DNA of 64,000 bases from Linderina pennispora (taxonomy: Eukaryota; Kickxellomycota; Kickxellomycetes; Kickxellales; Kickxellaceae), in the NCBI RefSeq assembly GCF_002104995.1, contig NW_024468279.1, positions 1 to 64,000 on the forward strand, read 5' to 3'. This document shows positions 11,249 through 19,400 of the stretch, in pieces (position 1 is the stretch's first letter; the number at the start of each line of letters is the position of its first letter). The notes beneath the pieces were generated by a model, which was not told the DNA's origin, made no database searches, and saw only the letters and a program-made list of their open reading frames with translations. Made by a program: the position numbers and the translations under genes.

Positions 11249-12061
11249 TAAATTCTGTGAGTTTAGGAACACAGCGCCTATCGAGGGGGCTAATTACCAT
11301 CGCTGGCTTGAAAGGCTTAAGTTCGAATCTTGGCAGATATGCGAGTTTTGAATTGAGCGAAAACTCATGCAGATAGATGTCATGTAGCGCAGTCGTCTGA
11401 CTGGCTGGAAGGCCGATATTGGATACTTCAAGCAACATATGCTCGGAACATACGTGCAATATATTGCCTTAAATCATCACTGTGCTTATGAGCTTTATCA
11501 AACGAGTTGTGTTTTTTACTTGGAAAAATATATTAAATGTGAAAACTGCAGCAGCGAAAGGAGCGCAGCAGCATGTGTGCATATGAGCTGTGGTTGATTT
11601 ATGTGTACACAGATCACTATTACTTAGATTGGTTGAAACATTGTTCACAGGTTCGATGCTTTTACAGCCCCTGAAAGATTCGTCGAGGTCATCACGCTAC
11701 AGTAAATGCTCTATGCCAGTTTTGCTTTTCGTGTCAGCCGTGAGAGCCACTGGCCAGTCGACTAGACGGGCTGGTGCCGGGTGTTGGTTTTATGAGTATA
11801 CTCCTGCTTGGAGTATAGCCGAGTAGCGAAACAAGAGACCATCAGTACGTTGGCTCGACTAAGTAATGTTGCGAAATTTGTCTACATTTACATCTTGCAA
11901 GCATCTTGCCCGCATGCTAAATCGCATTGCTCTTACATTTTTCATTCTCGTTCCAGTATTCCTCGCCTAAATAGCATACGGGTTTAACCTAATGGCAATA
12001 TGGCTGGTGTAAACAGGGAAAAGAGAGAAATATTGAGTGCTAAATTTCAGAAATGAGTCAG
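11249..12061. other. Intergenic, no gene recognised
   Basis: Contains a tRNA B-box-like TTCGAATCTTGG at about 11312, not supported by a cloverleaf. It otherwise has nothing I can call up to the 3' end of the glucanosyltransferase gene. Confidence 0.4.
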
Positions 12062-13636
12062 CTAGAAGGAAATGGCAGCTACTGCAACGATGGCGACTGT
12101 TGTCAGCGCAGTGAATGACGAAAAGTTGTTGACTGCATCCGAACTCTTGCTGTTGCTCTTGCTGCCACTGCTGCTGTTTCCGCTTGATGATGAGCCAGAC
12201 GACGAGTCATTAGTCGAGTTGGCACACTTTGAGTCGCTCGACGACGACGGGGTGACAACCTTTGCAAAGCCATCAAAATCGCATGAGGTCGACTTCTTGT
12301 TATCTGACTGGTAGTACGCGTTGAGCGCCCATGACACGCGCTGGATGGTGTCGCAGCCAGCATAGTTACCGTACTTGCCAGTGGTGCCGTTGCCGTTGAT
12401 GGCTGAGCAGTCAATTGAGGCACACACGTAGCTAAAGATATTGCCGACAGTGGAGCTCCAGGTGGTTAGTTTGTCCGAGTCGGTGGGTGCCGAAGTGTCC
12501 TTGGACACGCACGACAGCGTCTTCATCATGCACGCGCAGGTCGCATTGTTGGGGGTGGGTGGCAGGGTCGAGCTCGCCATCCAGCTGTTACTCATGCCGA
12601 CCGACGGGCAGCTCTGCAACTTGGCGCTGCTTGAGTAGCTGCTCATGGTGACACCCTTGGGGCTGGTCGCCTTGAGAGCCTTTTTGAAGTTGTCATAGTC
12701 CTGGGTCTTTGTGCCCTTGGTGCCGCTGACGGTGACGAGGCCGTACTTGTTGTCCTCCTCGACATACTCGTAAACAAAGCCGCCCGAGAACACCTCAGTC
12801 ATGTTGGAGCCGTAAATCGCAGCAATCTCCGGGAAGGTGCGTGGGCGGATGGTGTTGCAGCCGTACTCGGTCAGCATCACAGGCACGTCCCAGTTGGTGA
12901 AGTTTTTGACGACAATGTCGTAGCCCGAGATGGTGTAGCTGCTGTCCTCGCCGCACCACGAGTAGATGTTCAGACCGTAGAACTCGGCCTGCTCGTCCTT
13001 GCTGTTGCAGTCAAAGTAGGTCTGCTGCTGCCAGCGGATATCTGCATCGTCGTTGGTTGCGTATCCGACGGGGATCGAGAGCCCCTTCTTCTTAATATAC
13101 GCCCTGACGTCGCGCAGTGCCGCCTTGACGTAGGCCGCCGAGTCGGTGTTGTTGGGGGCATTGGCCACCTCGTTGCCGGCCAGGAATCCCATCACATTGT
13201 CGTAGCCGCTGAATGCATCGACCTTCTGATAGTAGTAGCCGAGCAAGTCTGCGTCGTAGGCGGGCGAGTCACGGTTGATGGTCTTGGTGGGCGTGCTCAG
13301 GTCGAGCATCACGTAGATGCCGGCGTCGGCCAGCGCCTTCATGCAGTAGTCGTGGTTGTTGTACGGCTCGGTCTGGTAGACGCGGATGGCGTTGACACCC
13401 AGGTCCTTCAGGAACGGCAGGTCGCGGTCACACGCGTCTTTGCTTGCAAGCGGGTCGCGGGTCTGCGATGTCTCGATAATGTCGGGCTGGTAGTCGACGC
13501 CCTTGGCAAAGAACTGCTCGCCGGTTTTGCTGTCGAACCACTTGGCTCCCTTGATGACCAGCGGGTTGATTGCCAGTGCGCTGTAGGCGAGCAGGGTGCT
13601 GCCGAGGACCGCGACAGACGGCACAGAGAACCGCAT
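12062..13636 (-). CDS. GAS1: Beta-1,3-glucanosyltransferase, GH72 with CBM43, GPI-anchored
   Basis: Cell-surface enzyme that cuts and re-ligates beta-1,3-glucan chains, elongating wall glucan. The 524-residue single-exon protein has a signal peptide (about residues 1-22). The GH72 domain follows, with the acid/base Glu in AGNEVANAPN (Glu 156) and the nucleophile Glu in MLTEYGCNT (Glu 257). A Cys-rich CBM43/X8 module follows (about 375-480, CACMMKTLSC, VCASIDCS, CDFDGF). A Ser/Asn-rich linker comes next, and then a hydrophobic tail (FTALTTVAIVAVAAISF) that fits GPI attachment near SSDAVNN. This is the GAS1/GEL subclass that retains CBM43. It is transcribed away from FKS across a shared 2.8 kb upstream region. 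The symbol is by family; the exact paralogue is not determined. Confidence 0.93.
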   Translation of the reverse strand: MRFSVPSVAVLGSTLLAYSALAINPLVIKGAKWFDSKTGEQFFAKGVDYQPDIIETSQTRDPLASKDACDRDLPFLKDLGVNAIRVYQTEPYNNHDYCMKALADAGIYVMLDLSTPTKTINRDSPAYDADLLGYYYQKVDAFSGYDNVMGFLAGNEVANAPNNTDSAAYVKAALRDVRAYIKKKGLSIPVGYATNDDADIRWQQQTYFDCNSKDEQAEFYGLNIYSWCGEDSSYTISGYDIVVKNFTNWDVPVMLTEYGCNTIRPRTFPEIAAIYGSNMTEVFSGGFVYEYVEEDNKYGLVTVSGTKGTKTQDYDNFKKALKATSPKGVTMSSYSSSAKLQSCPSVGMSNSWMASSTLPPTPNNATCACMMKTLSCVSKDTSAPTDSDKLTTWSSTVGNIFSYVCASIDCSAINGNGTTGKYGNYAGCDTIQRVSWALNAYYQSDNKKSTSCDFDGFAKVVTPSSSSDSKCANSTNDSSSGSSSSGNSSSGSKSNSKSSDAVNNFSSFTALTTVAIVAVAAISF

Positions 13637-15838
13637 CGTTGCTTTGTGGATTCGCGGAAGAGAGGAACGAGAAAGAGCACAAAAAAGCTGGGGTTTGATG
13701 GAAGGTCGGCACTTTCCTGATAGAAAAGGGTCGATGGTTAAAGGGGATTAGAAAGCGGGAGGGAAAGAGGCAGGCAGGGAGGGGATGTGCAGTCGTGAGT
13801 AAGAGTTGTTGTCGTTTTATGTCAAGAAGGAAGAGAAGAGAACAATCCAGGCGCGGCCCAGCTTTTGTACCGGCCCAAGGGTGCTGGTGTTTCTTTAGCT
13901 TGGGCTGTGTTTACAGTGTAAAAGCAGTTGGCGGTGGCCCTACCAGGCAGGTCGGAAATGCACGCCCCTCGCCCCCGATTCTCCTGCTGCAGACAAACTG
14001 CTGCCCGCGGAGTCCACAAATAGCAGCTGGCGCCAAGAGTTTTCCTGCTGCAGACTGGGAGAAGCGGTCTGCTGCGTGCAGCTGTCACTGGGAGAAGCGA
14101 TCAGCGGCCTGGCAGAGCCAACAGCAGACTGCTCCCTATTCGCAGCGTGGTTTGGCCCGCACACACGCATGCAGTCTCTGGCAGCGGCCGCAGGGGTTGC
14201 CCCATATGTGCTTGCAACATAGCAACATCATCACCATCACCATCACCATCTATGTCACCACTCTCGATACATAGGGCTGCAGACGGCGCTTGTCGGTGCC
14301 GAATGCGTCGGCAACCACCAGCCTGTCCCAGCGGTTGGGGGAGATGGCGGCCAGTGTTCTGGAACACCGCCAGTTTGGGTTGGGCAAGGGCGCATTCTCC
14401 GCACGCTGGCGGCAGCCTGAGTGGCAGCAGGAGGCGGACGGCCACCACCTCCCGTCCAAGCGCCCCGCCAGCGCCCAGCGGCCGCGCGGGCGCTGCTGGC
14501 CCACATCAGACTCGGGCTATGCTATTGCTTGCTGCTGCTGCTGTTGTTGCATTCTGCACGACCGCTGGCAGGCCAATCACGGGGTGTGGGGACCGCTTCC
14601 CGCCCGCGCATTGTGCGAGTTCATAGTGGATGCGCCCAATCACGATTGTGCTGGGCGCCGATCATCTGGCTCCGCCTGCTGGCACAACAACAAAACCACT
14701 TTGTGTTGCCAAACTCTCAGTCACTCAGTCGGCAGCCCCAAAAAAGAGAGCTGCGCTTGAGCTAAAGCGACCGAGGAGACCTGCTGTTGCATGCGGTGCC
14801 GAGGGCTCTGTCAAGGCAGGTCGCCCCACTCAGGCCGGGTGTTGTTTGCGCACATGCTAGGCAAGGCCCTCCTCCAGCTTGCTGCTGATGTCGGCCCAAC
14901 CAAAAATAGAATAGGAATCTCCGTGCCAGACCAATCACCAGCGCGGTCTCAACATTCCCAGCTGCAGGCTGCATGTCCCAGCCAGGGCGGCGGTCTTTGG
15001 ATTATTTTTATCGCAGCCTTTGCAGGCTCAGCCCTTCTTCTCTTCCCTCTCCATCCTCTTCATCCTCTGCCACCTCTACCCCTCTCATTTCCCCTCTACA
15101 CGCCTCTTCGTGCCTCTTCATCTCATCGTTGTCTGCTCTCGGACCCTAGGGAGGCCGTTTCAACAGAACCAGTTAGCTTGTCGAAACGCCCCAAACACTG
15201 GTGTTGCCCCTGCCCCGCTTGCAGGCACACACTCCTACTCTCTTTCGCCCATCGATAGCCCAGAGCACATACATACTGCAGCGCCAGCCGCTGCTATCTC
15301 TACGCACGATCATCTCTTCCCCACCCAGAACCAAACAGACAAAAGCTTCCGCATAACGTCGTCGGCAGGGTTACGACAACATTTTTATCGGCTTACGAGT
15401 AAGTATCTGACCGGCCCATTCTGAACCGGAAACAGAAGCAGTAGAGCGCAGAGCCAAGCACAACAACGATATCAACAAAACGCAGCAATTCTGCCCAGCG
15501 CTTTCTCGCTCGCCATTGTTTTGGCAAAGCTTCAGCATCAGCCAGAGACTGCGCGAGCCCCCCGTTCAGCTAGTAATTCCGTGCCGTTAATTGTTGCTTC
15601 TATTTCGGTCGTCGACCAAAACATTTGGCGATGAGCGGGAAGCGACGGGCGGGAGGGCTGTGTGCAGGAGAGCGGGCGGGAGCAGCGCGGGTGGCGAAAT
15701 CTGCGCTGCCAGCGCAACGTTACCACTTGTCCGCCTATTTCTGGCTGGGTCGCTGTTTTGTGCTACGTGCTTTCTTGTGGAGCGCACAGCTCTGTTTGGG
15801 TCACCATCTGTGCCCCGAGTGTGTCCGCCGCTTTTTCA
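13637..15838. promoter_or_regulatory. Shared upstream region of the GAS and FKS genes
   Basis: The two wall-glucan genes diverge from this 2.2 kb. It is GC-rich with many short overlapping open frames on both strands but none with a domain. Visible low-complexity pieces include a CATCAC run at about 14227-14251 and a GCT/GTT run near 14527. A GTAAGT at about 15400 could be a 5' splice site of an upstream untranslated exon, but I cannot pair it. Confidence 0.4.
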
Positions 15839-15844
15839 TATAAA
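15839..15844 (+). promoter_or_regulatory. Candidate TATA box for FKS
   Basis: TATAAA preceded by CTTTTTCA and followed after about 30 bp by a pyrimidine-rich stretch where transcription could start. This would give a 5' leader of about 560 nt before the FKS start codon. Confidence 0.4.
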
Positions 15845-16257
15845 GGCAGCAGCAGCTACTGCTCCGTCCTTCTCCCGCCCTCGTAGAGAGAAGCTCTTGC
15901 GTTTTTTGTATTCCTCCTCCGTCTGTACAAGCTCGACTTTTGTATCTTACACTTTGTCTACAACCTTTTCCCTTTGCTCAGGCAGCAAACCCCTCTGTCA
16001 GCTGCGTTCACTCTCCGTTGCTGGAAAGAAGGTAAAAAGGCGGGTACATTGTATGCAGAATTAAGCACGCTCTAGTCGTGCAGATCCGCCCGCCCATTCT
16101 TGTTTTCCCGCACCAGCACTTTGCTCTGCTAAATGAAATAATCACCAGCAGAGCAGCTCCCTTTGTCCTGCGTTGCCGGCACGCAGCAGCTCACAGGGCA
16201 GGTGCGCTTGCATTTACCTCATGGGGTGGCAGCCGGATCCGACCTGATAAACAGAGC

Positions 16258-16271
16258 ATGTCCAATCTTGT

Positions 16272-16310
<39 letters not shown>

Positions 16311-16440
16311 CCTCCATCTCTTCCTTGCTGAGCCTCTTGAATCTCTCGAATCTCTTGAACCTCTTGAACCACTCGAGTCCCTTGAACCTTGCGCTAACTA
16401 CACTATCCATACTCCTAATTCTAGATTATCTCCTTTTTAA
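16258..16440 (+). other. Upstream open reading frame abutting the FKS start
   Basis: ATG at 16258 opens a 60-residue frame: MSNLVK, then a run of 11 Ala from the CAG/GCA repeat, then a degenerate LES/LEP repeat. Its TAA stop (16438-16440) is immediately followed by the FKS ATG. If translated, it would strongly influence initiation of FKS by re-initiation. Coding use is unproven. Confidence 0.4.
16277..16309 (+). repeat. CAG trinucleotide repeat, 11 copies
   Basis: Perfect (CAG)11 in the FKS leader, followed by a 9-nt degenerate repeat related to CTTGAATCT/CTTGAACCT (about 16326-16390). The repeat length is likely to vary between isolates. Confidence 0.9.
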
Positions 16441-19400
16441 ATGGCCAACAACTACAACGGCGGCAGCGGTAGCGGCCGCCAACAGCAGGGAGGACCATAT
16501 GACAACGTGCCGCCCACGCAGTATCTGGGCCGCCACGACCAGCAGGAGCAAGACCCGTACGGCGATGCCGGATACGACGACTACGGTCGTCCCGAGTCGT
16601 TTGACGTGTCGTACTACGCGTCACAGGAGCCGGCAGATTACTCGGATCAGATCTACATGAGCAACACTGGCGGCAGCGGCCAGGACGGCGGTCCCAGCCT
16701 GCTGAGCCCGGACGGGCCGATGGCCCAGGGCCCCATGATGGGCGAGCTGCCCCCGCGCCGCCGCCGCAACGGCAAGAACCGCGACTCGGATGTCGAGAGC
16801 GTCAGCGACTTCTCGGTTCGCTCGTCGATTGTGCGCACGCCCGCCTCGCACGGCTCGAACGACGTCGACATCTTTGGCGCGTACCGCAGCAACGGCTCTG
16901 GGCCGGGCGCCGCCGATGACCGCTACGCCTCGTACGCGCCATCGACAGAGTCGCTGATCCACATGATTGAGAACAAAAAGTCGTACCGGCCCACGGGGTC
17001 TGTCACATCGTTCTCCCGCAGCGCGTCCTGGGTCTCCAACGGGCAGGGCGGCTTTATGGACTTCCAGAACAACGACGCGTTCCTCAACGCCGACGTGCCG
17101 TACCCGGCCTGGAGCGACCCCAACCAGATCCCGCTGTCCAAGGAGGAGGTCGAGGACATCTTCCGCGACCTGACCGCCAAGCTCGGCTTCCAGCAGGACA
17201 ACATGCGCAACATGTACGATGCGATGATGACCATGCTCGACTCGCGTGCGTCGCGCATGAGCCCGACCATGGCGCTGCTGATGCTGCACTCGGACTACAT
17301 TGGCGGCGACCACGCCAACTACCGCCGCTGGTACTTTTCGGCCCAGCTGGACCACGACACGCCGCCGGTGCGTGAGCAGATTGACCCGAAGCAGCAGCAG
17401 GAGCTGCTGGAGGAGGAGGGCGACGATCCCAAAAAGGACACGCCCGCCGCCTTCATGGAGAAGTGGCGTGCCCAGATGAACGCCATGTCACAGTACGAGC
17501 GCGCCCGCCAGATTGCGCTGTGGATGCTGCTGTGGGGTGAGGCTGGAAACCTGCGCTACACTCCCGAGCTGCTGTGCTTCCTGTTCAAGGTTGCCGAGGA
17601 CTATGTCAAGTCGCCCGAGGCCCAGCAGCGCGTCGAGCCGGTGCCCGAGGGCCAGTACCTGTGCAACGTCGTGTGCCCGCTGTACAACTTTTTGCGCGAC
17701 GAGGGCTACGAGGTCGTCAACGGCAAGTACCTGAAGCGCGAGCGCGACCACGCCAAGACTATTGGCTACGACGATGTCAACGAGCTGTTCTGGACCCCCG
17801 AGAGCCTGCGGTGGATCAAGTTTGAGGACAAGTCGCTGCTGATGGACGTGGCTCCGCACGAGCGCTGGAACCGTCTGGCCGACGTCAGCTGGAAAAAGTC
17901 GTTCCGCAAAACGTTCAAGGAGCGCCGCACCATGTGGCACTTTATGACCAACTTTTCGCGCGTGTGGATCATGCACATCACTGTGTACTGGTACTACATC
18001 ATCTACGTCGCCAACTTTTTGTACGACCCGTACTTTGAGTGGCACGACCCGACCTTCAGCAAGGCCAGCACCCAAGGCGCCAAAGTACCGCTCCCGAACC
18101 AGGACGCCAAGCGCTACACGCTGATGGCCTGCGGCGGTGCGCTCGCGCCGTTCCTTGCGATCATGGGCACCGTCGCCGAGATGTTCTTTGTGCCGCTGAA
18201 CAAGTCCACCCAGCGCCAGCTGTGGCTGCGCATGCTCATCCTGGTCATCATCCTTGCTGCTGACATTGCGCCGACGTTCTGGATCTGGGGCAAGGGTGAC
18301 GATCCGAACTTTAATCTGGAAGGACTCGACCTCCAGGCGCCAATGCAGGAAAGTGAGCCTGGCAAGCTGGACGATGTGGATGCTTCCGTCCTGTCGACTT
18401 GGCGTGTTGCTCGTGCAGTGGCCATCGTGCAGTTCTGCTACTCGGTTGCCTTCACGATCTTCCTGTCGCTGATGCCGCCTGCGCTGATGTTCAAGCAGCG
18501 CAAGAAGAACCGCAACGGCCGCGGCCTGATCAACCGCACCTTTGCCGGCAACTTCCCGCCGCTCAAGGTCGCGCCGCGCGCCATCTCGCTGTGCCTGTGG
18601 GGAGCCATCTTCCTCTGCAAGTACATCGAGTCGTACTTCTTCCTGGCCCTGTCGTTCAAGGATCCGTTCCGCTGGCTCTACCGCTACTTCCCAGCCGATG
18701 ACAGCTGCGTTGAGCGCTTCTTTGGCTCGCAGCTGTGTGTCAAACAGCACTACATCACGCTCGGGTTCATGCTGCTCCTCGATCTGGTGCTGTTCTTCCT
18801 CGATACCTATCTGTGGTATGTCGTGTGGAACACCGTGTTCTCGGTTGGCCGCTCGTTCTACCTCGGTGTGTCGATCTGGACGCCCTGGCGCAACGTCTTT
18901 GGCCGTCTGCCCAAGCGCATCTACGCCAAGATCCTGGCCACGGCCGACATGGAGGTCAAGTACAAGCCCAAGGTGCTGTGCTCGCAGATCTGGAACGCAG
19001 TGGTGATCTCGATGTACCGCGAGCACCTGCTGTCGGTCGACCACGTGCAGAAGCTGCTGTACCAGCAGGTCACCAGCGAGGACGACGGCAAGCGCACGCT
19101 GAAGCCGCCCACGTTCTTTGTTTCGCAGGACGATGCTGCCTTTGAGCAGGAGTTCTACCCGTCGCACTCGGAGGCCGAGCGTCGCATCACGTTCTTTGCG
19201 CAGTCGCTGTCGTCGGTTCTGCCCGAGCCGGTGCCTGTCGAGAACATGCCCACGTTCACTGTTCTGACCCCGCACTACTCGGAGAAGATCCTGATGTCGC
19301 TGCGCGAGATTATCCGCGAGAGCGACCAGTACACCCGCGTCACGGTTCTCGAGTATCTGAAGGCGCTGCACTCGGACGAGTGGGACAACTTTGTCAAGGA

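Noticed and set aside
11300-11410. tRNA or SINE
   Set aside because: A B-box-like TTCGAATC and an A-box-like TAGCGCAGTC occur, but in the wrong order on the strand and without a cloverleaf.
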